The position numbers were made by a program, and so were the translations under genes. Shown here in pieces: positions 1-10,562 of a stretch of DNA of 64,000 nucleotides. The stretch is from Litsea cubeba (lineage: Eukaryota > Streptophyta > Magnoliopsida > Laurales > Lauraceae). The DNA lies in assembly GCA_012931725.1 (NCBI GenBank), contig CM022945.1:152792382-152856381 (forward strand). The letters run 5' to 3'. The notes beneath the pieces were generated by a model, which saw only the letters and a program-made list of their open reading frames with translations, searched no databases and was not told where the DNA came from. Positions within the stretch are counted from its first letter, which is position 1. The number at the start of each line of letters is the position of its first letter.

Positions 1-1
1 T

Positions 2-880
2 TCAGGGGATCCCCACCCCAAGGCCTTCATCGACTGGCTTAATTCCCTCGACGACTATTTTGCGTGGTACAAAATGAATGATGCCCAGAAGATAGCCTTC
101 ACAAAATTTAAGCTCAAGGGTCCTGCACGCATTTGGTGGCAAAGTATTGAAAACAGTGAACTTGCCTTTGGGCATCCCATCTTGCAGTGGGAGACATGAA
201 GCAGCGACTCAAGCAAAATTTCCTTCCTTCTGACTATATTGATTCTCTGCATAAAGGATACCTTAGTCTGCAACGAGGTGCCTCTTCTCTGGATGAGTAT
301 ACCAATCAGTTTCGAGAATATATAGTGCGCTGCAATCTGCGGGCTAATGATGGACTCATCATCAACAAATACACAGAAGGCTTACGTCCTGATATTCGAC
401 AACGAATTGCTATGTTTGATTTCAATGATATCAACGAAGCCTATTGTAAAACCCGCAAAGCACAGCATGAAATTCAGTTGTGGCGGCGAGAAAGGTACCA
501 AGCCGGGGAGGGGTCCAATATGCAACCCCTAATAGCTTCCAACAGTCGTTTATTCGACCTAGACCATCACCGGTGCAGCAAAATCAAACTCAAGGGGTAC
601 CACACCGACCTCTTCCTTCCCAAAATCAATGGCAACAGGCACCACAAATTGATCCTCGTGCGCAAGGACGTACTGACAGAAAGGAAGTGATCTGCCATTC
701 CTGCCAGCAGAAAGGGCATTTTGCTAGGGAATGTCCTCATAGGAATCTTTATGCAGACGATGCAGCTGACGACAGCGAAGAGTATGATGATCACGTTGAG
801 ATGGAAAAACCTCCAGACACTCAAAGCCTTTGCAATGAAGAACTTCCGGCATCAAACACCTTCATTCCTAACATAAAGTA
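2..880 (+). pseudogene. gag pseudogene with CCHC zinc knuckle
   Basis: A Retrotrans_gag-like domain reads from base 2 (with ...GPARIWWQS...), shifts frame around 185-200, and continues to about 480 (MKQRLKQNF, YTEGLRPDIRQRI). Another frame change near 480-530 leads to a basic linker and a CCHC knuckle, CHSCQQKGHFAREC, at about 690-735. The knuckle would bind RNA during particle assembly. Two frameshifts mean no intact Gag is made. The acidic tail (DDAADDSEEYDD) ends at 880, where an internal deletion junction begins. Confidence 0.85.
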
Positions 881-2538
881 GGAGCTAACTTTGCCAAATG
901 GAGTGCTTATATTCAGGAGTTTACCTTTACCATCCGCCATAAATCTGGCAAAAAAAATGTGATAGCGGATGCTCAGTCGCCAGAAACATCTTTTGACCAC
1001 CATGGCTGTTTCTGTACCAGGCTTTGAGCAAATCAAAGCGGACTATGAGGCGGACAAAGACTTCAGCACCATCTATCACGATATCCGTCAGGGTGAGCAT
1101 CTCAAGCATCCTTACTTTAGCATTCATGATGGGTATTTATTTTATGGTAGTCGCCTTTGTTTGCCTAATACATCTATTCGCGAGCATGTTATCAGGGAAC
1201 TCCATTCCGGAGGATGCAGCGGCCATTTGGGTCGTGATAAGACATTTTTTCTTGTCGGAGATAGATACTATTGGCGACACATGACACCCTATGTTTCTCG
1301 TATATGTGAGCAGTGTCGTACTTGTCAATTGGCCAAAGGAAGCAAAAAGAATGCGGGATTATATCAGCCGTTGCCAGTTCCCCAGGGCCCCTGAGAGGAT
1401 ATCAGCATGGATTTTGTACTTGGACTACCTATGACCCGCAGAAAAGTGGACTCTGTCTTTGTGGTTGTGGATCGTTTCTCGAAAATGGCTCATTTTCTTC
1501 CTTGTTCCTACACAGCAGATGCCTACAAAGTTGCACAACTCTTCTTTAAGGAAGTTGTCCGTCTGCATAGACTTCCAAAGACCATTGTGTCTGACATAGA
1601 TACAAAGTTTGTTAGCTACTTCTGGAAAACTTTGTGGGGCATGTCCAAAACAAAGCTGAAATTTTCTACTGCCTATCATCCACAAACTGATGGTCAAACA
1701 GAAGTCGTCAACCGTAGCCTTGGGAATCTGCTACGTTGTTTAGTGCGAGACCATCTTACCACATGGGATCAGGTTTTGCCTATGGCTGAATTCGCATATA
1801 ATAACTCAGTCAACCGGTCCACAGGGATTTCTCCTTTTGAAGCTGTTACTGGCACCAGACCAAGTCTACCGATTGATCTCGTTCCACTTCCTATAGAAGC
1901 ACGGCCAAGTGCTGATGCCGACAGTTTTATTTGCCATATGCAGTTGATTCATGACGAAGTTCGGCGCCATATTTCCGCAAGCAATTATTCTTATAAAGAA
2001 CATGCAGATAAGCACCGCCGTTTCGTTCAGTTTGAAGAAGGGAATATGGTTCTGCTCCGTAATCGTCCAGAGCGCTTTCCGCCGAGCACCAATTAAAAAC
2101 TACATCCCCACAATTCTGGCCCGTTCAAGATTCTTAAGAAAATTGGTCCTAATGCATGTGTTGGATTTACCACCAGATCTTGGATTACATGTTACCTTCA
2201 ACGTTGAAGATCTCACATTCTATAAGGGCAATGACCACGACAGTCCGTCGGTAGAACAGGAGATTCAGCTCCCACCCTCACCAGCCCCTCCAGATAAAAT
2301 TGTTGATGTGCTTGATGATCAGATTGTCTCCACTCGCCAAGGGGGATTTCAGAAGTTTCTTGTTCGCTGGAAGAATCGTCCACTCTCTGATGCCAAGTGG
2401 ATTACAGCTACTAATTTTCAGCGTCTTAATCTCAATCTTTACGAGAGATATCAGGCTATTATCTTGCCAGAGTCGAGTTTTTCTAAGCTGGGGAGAGTTG
2501 ATGCAGGGCGATCAAAGCTCAGGACCCGCAGGCCCTGA
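881..2538 (+). pseudogene. RNase H tail, integrase and chromodomain pseudogene
   Basis: The RNase H C-terminal phrase AYIQEFTFTIRHKSGKK is followed by an integrase HHCC zinc finger (HSGGCSGHLG ... CEQCRTCQLAKG, about 1200-1335). The catalytic core follows (MDFVLGLPMTRRKVDSVFVV, SDIDTKFVSYFW, TAYHPQTDGQTE), so the D, D and E are all visible. A stop at 1392-1394 separates finger from core, and a frameshift near 2090 separates the core from the C-terminal part. That part (FLVRWKNRPLSDAKW, about 2355-2405) is a chromodomain, which in living chromoviruses steers insertion to particular chromatin. Confidence 0.88.
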
Positions 2539-2906
2539 TGGACCCGCTTGATGAGGTCCACATGATCTCTAATTCTGAGATCCCTATCATTAGTTTAGCT
2601 AGTATCTAAATTAGTAGTGTTACTTTATTTACTTATTTCTAGAATAGTATGTTGCTTATTTGTTTGGAAGATTTCCTTTCTAATTTATATGTTGGTTAGC
2701 TATTTCCTTTATTGCTTATTTAGGAACAATGCTACTCTATATATAGAGAAGCCCCTTATTGACATGAGATAAGAATTTTAATACAATTCAGAATCGTGAG
2801 TTATTGTGGTTATTTTCCTAAGTGATCTTAGGGTTTTTGAGTCTTAGGGCTCGATCTCATCGTCGGAGGTGTAGATCTTCATCGTGATCTTCGGGCTACG
2901 CCATCA
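2499..2906 (+). repeat. 3' LTR of the chromovirus
   Basis: A purine-rich tract (ctggggagag, about 2489-2498) precedes TGATGCAGGG and the repeat would end GCCATCA at 2906, giving 408 bp with TG...CA ends. A TATA-like ctatatatag lies at about 2734-2743. The chromodomain frame ends inside the LTR at 2538. The next five bases, ATAAG (2907-2911), are the predicted target duplication. The partner LTR is outside the window, so the left boundary rests on the purine tract and the termini only. Confidence 0.6.
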
Positions 2907-4297
2907 ATAAGTTTGAAATCAAAGGGAGAATGGGGTTTCCATTAAAAAATGTGAAAGGTCCTCAATATAGGGTTAAAAGGGCCCCATCTATGTCACAAAA
3001 TCCTAAGAAGAAGATCCATATTCAATTTAGAAAATAATTCTCTACGGTTAGCCGTAAGGCCAACCGTATGTTTACGCTACGGTTGGCTCATGGCTAGCCA
3101 TAAGGTCACTGTGAGCTGACCGTAGGTCAGTATGTCAGCAAAACAATCCCAATTTCTGTTCCAGATGGAATCTGACTCTGTTTAACGGCCGTACAACTAA
3201 CCGTAGAACAAATCAAATACAGGTAGTGCACAGTCTATCAATCAGACAGAACCTGTCTGGGGGTTACGACTAGCCGTAGGTTCCCATAATTCACATTTTG
3301 AAGCTCTGTTTGAGCTTCAGATTCAAGGATTTTCGTCCTTTTCACCTGCACACCTAATATCGCTCACTCCTTAGGGCCCTCTTCAATTGTGGTGAACATC
3401 CTCCCACATCTCCAATCCAACCCATCTATATGATTTAGAAATCATTTTCAAAATACAATTCAAACCATCAATTGAAATCAAAGATACAATTCCATAATTA
3501 AAACATGCATATCAATTCAATAGATGAATATCCACTTGCCTTAACCTGGGTAGTAGCTCAAGAAATCCCCAAAAATGAAGCATTACACAAGAACAACTCA
3601 AATCACTACACAATATAAGAGAGTAGAAACTAATCTACTCAACCAACACAAATTCTAAAAATTAAACCAAAATACTCACATCCTAATTAAGAAAAGAACT
3701 CACCTAGAAGAAAAGAGATAGGGAAAATCCAAGAAAAATGTATGGGAAGGACGCTTGGGCCTTTGTGGTAATGATGAAGGTGATGGATGGTGAGGACGAT
3801 GGCTTATGAGTCATTTGGGCAAGAGGTGGGAAGAGAAAAGGAAAAGGAAGAAAGAAAAAAAATAAAAGAGAGAGAGACTGATTTGCAGAGAATGAGGTGA
3901 AGATAAGGGCTGAAATGGTTTGGGTCGGTTTATAAAAGAGATGAATATTTTGGATATTTGCATTTTTTCCCAAATTGACTGAAATGATTTTGGGTCCATA
4001 TTTGAGGGTCTTTGAGGATCCGGATCAAGATGATGAAGCAGAATAAAGTTTAAGAAAATAAAACATCTACCCAACGGTACCACAACCCCGAAAAAACTGA
4101 AATTACGAAAAAGACCCTAAACTTCATGGAAATTGCGAACTACCCCCTACTATACCCAAACGAACTTGGACATGGACGAAACTTCACACACACGATCCTA
4201 ATAGTAAACCGGTTCTGTTTGGCTTTTAAGCGAGCTTAATTAACTAACATTGCAATTGCCTACACTAATTACATACCTAGAGTTCTTGGACTTTACA
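2907..4297 (-). repeat. Gypsy (Tekay-like) LTR fragment, minus orientation
   Basis: The right end (tcttggactttaca, 4297) resembles the end of the LTR at 63060 (tcacggaccttaca). The stretch 4100-4200 is visibly related to 62860-62930 (aaattgcgaactacc, aaacgaactt, gacgaaacttc). Read on the minus strand, the 5' end is 4297, a TATA-like TTTATAAA lies about 365 bases in (3929-3936), and a palindrome-rich block lies 1.0-1.25 kb in. The 3' part is lost to the chromovirus insertion. No purine tract adjoins 4297, so it is a solo or 5' LTR. Confidence 0.6.
3042..3280. repeat. Quartet of degenerate CTACGGCTAGCCGTAG palindromes
   Basis: Four imperfect copies of a palindrome whose consensus I read as CTACGGCTAGCCGTAG occur at about 3042-3058, 3076-3104, 3184-3206 and 3263-3280. 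The second has an expanded centre and the third is partly decayed. They lie downstream of the putative TATA box of the surrounding minus-strand LTR, so they would be in its transcript. Similar quartets built from other palindromes occur in other elements here. Confidence 0.6.
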
Positions 4298-5136
4298 GTT
4301 TCTGTTCTGCTAGATTCTGGATTAGCCTTAATGAGAGTTGTTAATCTTGTACTAGAATTGGTACCAAGAAAGAAAAATGATGTGGGGCATTATGCAAGAT
4401 AGGAGTAAAAAAATAATCGTAACAAGGCTCCAAGCCGTCAGAGTCAGCGCCAAAGCACTTCTGATGGGTTGGATTCATTGCATGCCCAAGAGAGAGACTA
4501 AATCTCGTTGATTCTAGTATGCTAACTAACATGGTGTATGTCTTTATTATAGAAGGGTTGGCATGTTTAGCCCTTTAGTGCTAGTTTCCTTTAAAGTGTC
4601 GTGTTGCAGTTCGCAGCCCATTGAAGCATGGTACTTTTTTACCTTAATGAAAATTGAAAAAGTATCCAACATATTAGAAAATGCTAGAAAATCTGAAAAA
4701 CCTGCTAACCAACCCGAATTCAACCCGTATCCAATATGATTCAGTTGCTGGCCAAGTAAAGATGACCTACAGTAATATGAATTTGTTTAAAGCCTGATGC
4801 AAATACTTTTTTGAAACACCAAAACCTTACCCTAATCAACTAAATTAACGTCTCTCTTATCTCTCTACATTTAGAGTCCAAATCATTCTGCAATAATGCC
4901 AAAATACATTTAATTCACAGGTATCATTTTGGAAAATCATGCAAAATTCTTCTCTTTTTTATTTGTATGGTTGGTTGCAATAAAGGCCTGTTTGACTTTC
5001 TCCGTAAAAATTGTTCTGTTATTTGAGATCGTCGGAGTTAGAAACAAAGTAAAAGAGAGATTGTATTGACTTTTCTATGTTATTTACGGTTGAGATGCAT
5101 GTTTTTTATTTTATTTTTTGTGTTTGTGGTGGGTGG
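4298..5136. other. Intergenic or intronic sequence, nothing recognised
   Basis: AT-rich sequence without a convincing reading frame, terminal repeat or recognisable element end. Confidence 0.5.
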
Positions 5137-5182
5137 TTTTTTTTTTTTTTTTTTTTTGTGGGGGGGGGGGGGGGGGGGGGGG
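5137..5182. repeat. Poly-T then poly-G homopolymer tract
   Basis: About 21 T residues are followed, after gtg, by about 22 G residues. The G run directly precedes the truncated end of a copia fragment. It may be a real microsatellite or an assembly join. Confidence 0.8.
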
Positions 5183-5224
5183 CAGAGAAAGTATTTTACC
5201 ATCAACAACATTATCTAAGAAGAT

Positions 5225-5719
5225 TATAGAGGTGCTCGTGACGGATCATAAGGGCTTTGAGTAAAGCCTATTGTGCATAGGCGACCCCTAAAAGTTTCGA
5301 ACCATACCCAAGGAGCTTGCTTCAGACCATAAAAAGACTTTCGTAGACGACAGATAGATTTCTTAGATGGAGAGGGGACTCGCTGTGGTATCCTCATTTA
5401 GACCTCTTCTTTTAGATCCCCATAGAGAGGCATTTTTGACATCTTTTTGGTATAATGGCCAATATTTAGAGGCAGCAATGGCAAGAAGCAACTGAACTGT
5501 AGTCAGTTTTGCCATAGGTGCAAATGTCTCCTCGTAGTCAATCCCATATTCTTGCATGTTGCCGAGTGCTACAAGTCTAGCTTTGTGTCTATCCAATGAG
5601 CCATCGGATTTAAGTTTGATTGAGTAGATCCATTTGGAACCGATTGGTTTAACTACTGAAGGACAATCCACAATGTCCCAAGTGTGATTCTGATCCAATG
5701 CATCCAATTCTTCCTTCAT
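5225..5719 (-). pseudogene. Copia reverse transcriptase, N-terminal fragment
   Basis: Minus-strand translation gives the start of a copia RVT_2 domain: MKEELDALDQNHTWDIVD, KPIGSKWIYSIKLKSDGSLD, RHKARLVALGN, YGIDYEETFAPMAKLTTVQ and KDVKNA. Downstream frames at 5225-5350 hold the LYGLKQAP-like and FTQSPYDPS segments with frame breaks. The YVDD catalytic motif is missing because of truncation. It is a close relative of the RT at 38.4-39.5 kb. Confidence 0.85.
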
Positions 5720-5850
5720 AGCCTGGTTCTAATAGCAACCGGCAAATAGCAAATAGCAACCAGCAACCATCAATTAGCAACCAGCAACAACAGCAAGAAG
5801 AAAAAAACGTCCTTGACGTCAGAGTGAAGAACAGCATGTGAGCCCCATCA

Positions 5851-6096
5851 AGTGATCTCTAGAGATATCAGAGATTGGGGATGAATGAGGAGTAGTTTTA
5901 TGCAACTACTGGAAGTGGTCCCAGTCAGAACAAATCCAGATCCAGGATTTTGGACCGTTGAGATGAAAACAAGTGGATCTAGAGATATCAAAGATAGGGG
6001 ATGAATGAGGAGTAGTTTTATGCAACTACTGGAAGTGGTCCCAGTCAGAACAAATCCAGATCCAGGATTTTGGACAGTTGAGATGAAAACAAGTGG
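5851..6096. repeat. 120-bp tandem duplication in copia leader
   Basis: Two adjacent copies with an exact 120-base period (for example atgaatgagg at 5881 and 6001) differ at only a few positions. They lie in the untranslated leader between primer site and coding region. The second copy creates a short open frame without recognisable homology. Confidence 0.9.
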
Positions 6097-6348
6097 AAAA
6101 AACTCAATTTATGCAAAAAAATGTGTAGAAGACCTACCTTTGATGATCAATAAATATGAAAAAAATCTTCATAAGCAAGGGAACAGCCAGGCGACCAAGA
6201 GGCGCAGAGGCTGCTGATATGGTGATGATGATCACAGGGGGGCTACGCCTGATCTGGGATGATCAGGGATGATCAAAGAGGATCAGGCTGAAGGATCGGG
6301 CTTCCAGAACTTGGAAGATGACTCGAAGATGAGCACAGATGATCGACC

Positions 6349-6362
6349 ATGCTCTGATACAA
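6349..6362 (-). promoter_or_regulatory. tRNA-Met primer binding site of the truncated copia
   Basis: The plus strand reads atgctctgataca, whose complement TGTATCAGAGCAT matches the usual TGGTATCAGAGC primer site with one change. It abuts the inner end of the LTR at 6363, which fixes the element as minus-strand. Confidence 0.75.
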
Positions 6363-6392
6363 TGTCAACTCGAGAATATAGAACACAAACCG

Positions 6393-6441
<49 letters not shown>

Positions 6442-6669
6442 TGAATTCGTGTGTCCCCTTTAGGGGTCCTTCTCTTCTCATTATATAAGGGTTTAATACC
6501 CTATTAACATAATCCTAATCCCAATACAAACCCTAAATTATAGCTACCTAATATAGAAAGTGTACTTAAGTTATGACTAGACTAATTGTAATTGAACTAA
6601 AACACAAGATCTAATTATAATACAATTATGGGGCCCAACCCATCCTGCGCAGGATGGGCTTGATTGACA
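6363..6669 (-). repeat. 5' LTR of the truncated copia
   Basis: The 307-bp repeat has perfectly inverted ends TGTCAA and TTGACA. It contains a (CA)n(GA)n microsatellite at about 6392-6438 and a tatataagg-like TATA box near 6482-6490. The partner LTR is absent. Confidence 0.65.
6392..6438. repeat. (CA)n(GA)n microsatellite
   Basis: About six CA units followed by about seventeen GA units, inside the copia LTR. Confidence 0.9.
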
Positions 6670-6780
6670 CATACTAACCCATCTCGAAGCTACAAAATTA
6701 CAAAATAATATAACAGTTGTGGTGGATGCTGCCGCCGCCATTGAAGGTTCGTCTTCTTACCGGGGCATATGTTTTTTTAT

Positions 6781-7225
6781 CAATGCTGCAAGTAGAGAAG
6801 GTATATATGAGATGGAAGAGCAACCTTAAAAGCCACCTCTGTTGGAGGCCCCAAGGTGGATAAGGCATCTGCTATACCGTTTGCAGATCGTCCAAAGAAC
6901 ATTACGGAGCAATGATTGATTCTTTTAAGGTGAGACAAGATATGCTTCCAAGGAATACCTCTTCCTTGAATTCATCAACAATGACCAGCGCATCTCCTTC
7001 CAGTAGGAGGTGTTGCGGTTTTGAGGCACGATTATCTCCAACTCCATGAGAGTCATGCATGCATTTCTGCCTGCATTCGACTTGAGGTGTTGAGTTGACC
7101 TGCGTGCTCAGTGAGCCATTCAATTGTGGTCTCCTATGATTCCCCTAAATTCTGCAAACTCAGTGCTCAGCGATTGCATTAATAGAGCCAACCATTGAAG
7201 TTCAGTTTCAGAAATGCCAGATGTG
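6781..7225 (-). pseudogene. L1-like LINE RNase H domain fragment
   Basis: Minus-strand frames contain LKLNFNG, then LLLEGDALVIVDEF, then GRSANGIADALSTLGPPTEV. This is the order and spacing of the RNase H domain at the C terminus of plant L1-type retrotransposons (or related RNase H-like proteins). At least two frame changes and stops interrupt it. No reverse transcriptase or poly-A tail was found nearby, so it is an isolated fragment. Confidence 0.6.
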
Positions 7226-7636
7226 GCGGGGCCCACAGATTAATAGTGTTCTCGTGAGACAGTTTCACAACTAGCTTATCAGTAAGGTTTCAATGGTTCA
7301 ATAGGGAGAGCCTTTGAATGTATTGAACAAGGTTGTAGTGGTTGTGATAATAAGTGGTAAGAGTTTCATGCCTTCCACATGTAACATACAACAGATAAGG
7401 TAGGTAGGAACTTCCTCCCAAACAGGTAAAGCGACACTCATAGAAGAGGTTCGTCTATTGTCTCTAGCGCCTACGGCAATAGATGCATCTAAAGTTGGTT
7501 TTTCTTTTGTCTCAGCATTGCGATGAAGCATTCCTATCTATGGAACAAACTAACATGGTTGATACCATCATGACTATTGTTAGAGATATCAGCGTTTTCT
7601 TATAAGATATTGTAGTTGGGGGTTCAGGGGATGGGA
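7226..7636. other. No recognisable feature
   Basis: Short open frames only, without convincing homology. It might be further 5' LINE sequence too decayed to read. Confidence 0.4.
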
Positions 7637-7644
7637 CTTGAATT

Positions 7645-7992
7645 CAAGGATTAAAATAGCGCCACGGTAGGCGTAGCGGTTAGTGGCCAAAACGCTACGC
7701 AACGGTTGCAGCGTATCGGTGTGAATTTAAGTTGTCAAAAGAATTAAAATATTGTGTAACAACTAATCTTGCATTTTTTTGTAGTGATTTGGGACCATAG
7801 AAGTGTAGAGACAACTTTAGGAAGACTATGGAGGAGAAAACATAGGAAAAATAATGTTTTAAATTAAAATAGAATGGCTCCACCAGGTTTTACACTGTAG
7901 TGCCACTATTTTCAAAATAGCATAGCGGCCCCAACCACTATGGCCGATAATGCAAGGGTTACGCTACATAGCGGCCGCTATTTCAAACCATG
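7645..7992. mobile_element. hAT-like MITE (348 bp) with 8-bp target duplication
   Basis: A perfect 8-bp duplication CTTGAATT (7637-7644 and 7993-8000) brackets imperfect inverted ends: left CAAGGATTAAAATAGCG, right (reverse complement) CATGGTTTGAAATAGCG, 14 of 17 matching. Subterminal regions repeat words such as agcggt, gccgctat and aacgctacg. There is no coding capacity. An 8-bp duplication plus short imperfect terminal repeats is the hAT signature, so this is a non-autonomous hAT derivative. Confidence 0.85.
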
Positions 7993-8714
7993 CTTGAATT
8001 GTCATATATGGAAGAGAGGAGATGTTACGAAAGAGTACATGGAGGATATGGGCAAAAAAGAATGATATGGGGAAAGTTGCTCTTGGCTTTTATATGACTT
8101 TAGCAAAAACTAAGAGCACATTTGGTAATGAGAGAGGAATTCTTTAATTGGAGGATTCTTTCATTCCCTTGAAACCAAGCTATCCTAAATGAGGATTTTT
8201 GAGGGGAGGAATCATCGCATTCCATGCTCGTCAAACACAGGTGGAATCCAACCATTTTCACTATACTACATCCAACGGTCACATGCTTTTCAAAAATTTC
8301 TCACTATTTATCATGAATCAAGTCGTAATGTTACACCCTCTAGCCATTTTGGCCATGTAGAGATGATGAATAGTTTGGATCGTGCAAATGGTGCCCACAG
8401 GAGTCAAAATTCCAAGTGGAGTTTGTATGTTTTCAAAAATAGCTAAAAAATCCATGATAATCAATTACTGGAATTTGAGTCCCTAGCCATTTTTATCCTT
8501 TTTGAAGAAGGATGAACCGCTCAGATCATGATTTAAGGGGCCACAAAAATTAAAAGAATTGAAGAAAAAAATGGGCTTCCAAAAAATCACCTTTTTATTT
8601 ATGGTAGACAAGGGTAGATTCCTTTTTCATAATTTTCTCATGATTCATGAATCAAGCTGCTAAATTTTACATTAATCCATTTTTCCCTTCTGAAAAAGGA
8701 AGAACATTTCGAAC

Positions 8715-8912
8715 CAAGGATCAAAATGGCAGTTGGGGCGGGCAAAGCAGCTAGTGGCCAAAACGCTACGTAGCAGCTGAGACATAGTGGTAGTGGCGAT
8801 ATGCAATGGCATAGCGGCGTGAATTAAGTAAGCGGTCAATTTTTTTTTAAAATATCTAAAAAAAACCCAGAATATTGGAAAATGGTATAATTTGATACCT
8901 TTTGCCTGTAGT
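8715..8912. mobile_element. Second hAT-like MITE fragment, related to 7645-7992
   Basis: The left end CAAGGATCAAAATGGC and the following words (tagtggccaaaacgctacg, tagcggcgtgaatt) match the MITE at 7645. The copy is interrupted at 8913 by a copia derivative. Sequence beyond 10279 (gtgtagcggttctatatcg) may be its far half. No right end or target duplication was found. Confidence 0.5.
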
Positions 8913-9204
8913 TGTTAACATAGGCCCATATAAATTTGGCCCATTCATGACCCATCTGCAAAGCCCATCATATTGTAGACTTGTACAGCAATACATACTA
9001 AAATAGGGATTTGATAGATTGATACTATATAGACTTGTACAACAATACATACTAAAATAGGAAGATTTGATTGACTCTAATTGTAGTCCAAGATTGGGCA
9101 TTTCTGATCTATATAATACAATGATGAATCCTCAAGGAGATCATCGAGTCCATTTCCATTCTGTCTAGTTTATGAGTTATAACTCTTCTGGCTTATTCGT
9201 GACA
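8913..9204 (+). repeat. 5' LTR of the miniature copia
   Basis: TGTTAACATAGG...TTCGTGACA. It differs from the 3' copy at roughly six to eight positions. An internal imperfect repeat (tagacttgtacarcaatac) occurs twice, and a tatataatac TATA-like box lies at about 9110. Confidence 0.85.
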
Positions 9205-9220
9205 TGGTATCAGAGACATC
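9205..9220 (+). promoter_or_regulatory. Primer binding site (initiator tRNA-Met)
   Basis: TGGTATCAGAGACATC begins at the first base after the LTR. Confidence 0.8.
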
Positions 9221-9890
9221 TTGGTGCAATAGAGAGATTAAGAGCCATCTCAATCTTTCTTGTTTAAGTTCTCAAAGAGAGTTCCCCTGTCGACTGGTTT
9301 GAACAAGAACTATACGATGGCAGTGTGTGGAGATCAATAGTGGGCCACCATCTACAAATCAAATCTGATCAGAAGGACACTACAGTCCTGGTTGCCTGGT
9401 ATTATATGATTTTTTGGTGATTTTTTCAGTATTTTTTGAAGATCAGAGGTAGGCTTTTTTTTATCATTGTTTGGGTTTACCAGTTTCTGCAATATAATTT
9501 CATCACAGCCGTCCATCTTTAAGAACAAGTATCTGCTTGCTGCAAACCTTGATGCGTTAATTCGATATTTTTGTGAAGCATCTATCTGATCACTCTGATC
9601 TGATAGATTGGATCACCAGTGGGCCCCACCTACTGTTTTCTGCTGAATTTCTTGGTCGCCTGGACCAGTTTTTGCACCTATTTATACAGATTTGAGATCT
9701 GTTGTGATTGGTTGATTCAGAATAGTTTTTGGGCTGTTCCTTATTTCTCTATTGCTGTTTAATTTGGGCTTTGTAGATGGGTCAAGAATGGGCCAAACTT
9801 ATTTCGAAGTTGATTGTCAGTTCATTCGTGATTAATATCTACGGGACGTCATTTCCCTACCGTTCATTTCATCTGGCCTCCAGATTGTGG

Positions 9891-9976
9891 ACATCTTCAC
9901 GAAGGGTCTCCCTCGCCCACGTCATCAATTCTTATCCTGCAAATTGATGCATATTGATTCCACCGCATCAATTTGA
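9891..9976 (+). pseudogene. Copia RNase H C-terminal remnant
   Basis: The frame reads QIVDIFTKGLPRPRHQF and continues to a stop just before the LTR. This is the conserved end of copia pol (compare QIADILTKGLPRPRHQ near 34.8 kb). Only this tail of pol survives, adjoining the polypurine tract. Confidence 0.8.
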
Positions 9977-9985
9977 GGGGGGGGG
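9971..9985 (+). promoter_or_regulatory. Polypurine tract of the miniature copia
   Basis: atttgaggggggggg lies immediately before the 3' LTR start (TGGTTAACA). It is the plus-strand DNA primer and is conserved despite the deletions. Confidence 0.8.
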
Positions 9986-10278
9986 TGGTTAACATAGGCC
10001 CATATAAGTTTGGCCCATTCATGACCCATATGCAAAGCCCATCATATTATAGACTTGTACAGCAATACATACTAAAATAGGGATTTGATAGATTGATACT
10101 ATATAGACTTGTACAACAATACATACTAAAATAGGAAGATTTGATTGACTCTAATTGTAGCCCAAGATTGGGCATTTCTGATCTATATAATACAATGATG
10201 AATCCTCAAGGAAATCATCGAATCCATTTCCATTCTGTCTTGTTTATGAGTTATAACTCTTCTGGCTTATTCGTGACA
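9986..10278 (+). repeat. 3' LTR of the miniature copia
   Basis: The 293-bp copy matches 8913-9204, ends TTCGTGACA, and is followed by ATAGT. Confidence 0.85.
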
Positions 10279-10562
10279 ATAGTAGCTAAGATAAGGAGGT
10301 GTAGCGGTTCTATATCGTTAACAGTATTGATATATTGTTTTCCATGTATTCATGTTGGTTAGATGTACTATGTTAGAAATTATTATGCATTTCTAAATTT
10401 AAATATAAAATTTAGCACATTGTATATAACACCAGATATATAAATTATTTTTTCTTAAATAATTTTTAAAGCTTAAAGTTTAAAGCAAAACCCATTTCCT
10501 CAGTCTGACCTTGCACCAAACATGGAACTACGATGAGGACGGTTACCAAATGTGCCCTTTAA

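Larger units (their letters stand above)
1..2906 (+). mobile_element. Decayed Ty3/gypsy chromovirus, 3' part
   Basis: This is the 3' portion of a Ty3/gypsy element whose 5' LTR lies left of the window. In order it has gag with a zinc knuckle, a short RNase H tail, integrase, a chromodomain and a 3' LTR. Protease, reverse transcriptase and most of RNase H are missing at about 881, where gag joins RNase H-tail sequence. Frameshifts near 190, 480 and 2090 break the reading frame. The chromodomain places it among chromoviruses. The element appears to sit inside the gypsy LTR fragment that continues from 2907. It is a dead copy. Confidence 0.85.
5205..6669 (-). mobile_element. Truncated Ty1/copia element (minus)
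   Basis: Read from the right, the order is 5' LTR (6669 to 6363), tRNA-Met primer site, untranslated leader with a 120-bp duplication, then directly the N-terminal half of reverse transcriptase (5720 to about 5225). The gag, protease and integrase regions are deleted. The left side is cut near the poly-G tract, removing the rest of RT, RNase H and the 3' LTR. The leader resembles those of the copia elements at 35.5-35.9 and 40.7-41.2 kb. Confidence 0.75.
8913..10278 (+). mobile_element. Miniature non-autonomous copia derivative
   Basis: Two near-identical LTRs of about 292 bp (8913-9204, 9986-10278) enclose only about 780 bp. The interior keeps the primer site, an untranslated leader resembling other copia leaders here, the last codons of RNase H, and the polypurine tract. 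Flanking five-mers GTAGT and ATAGT match at four of five positions. All of gag and most of pol are deleted, so any mobility would need proteins in trans. Confidence 0.85.
8114..10559. mobile_element. Putative PIF/Harbinger-like element split by insertions
   Basis: The ends carry inverted repeats AAGAGCACATTTGGTAA (8112-8128) and, on the other strand at 10543-10559, AAGGGCACATTTGGTAA (16 of 17). TAA flanks both ends (8111-8113 and 10560-10562), as expected for a 3-bp PIF/Harbinger duplication. Removing the internal copia derivative leaves about 1.1 kb with no transposase. The short terminal repeats make this tentative. Confidence 0.45.

Noticed and set aside
187..2096. Reading the gag-integrase region as a host gene
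   Set aside because: Gag knuckle, HHCC finger, integrase core and chromodomain in fixed order are retrotransposon proteins, and frameshifts show decay.
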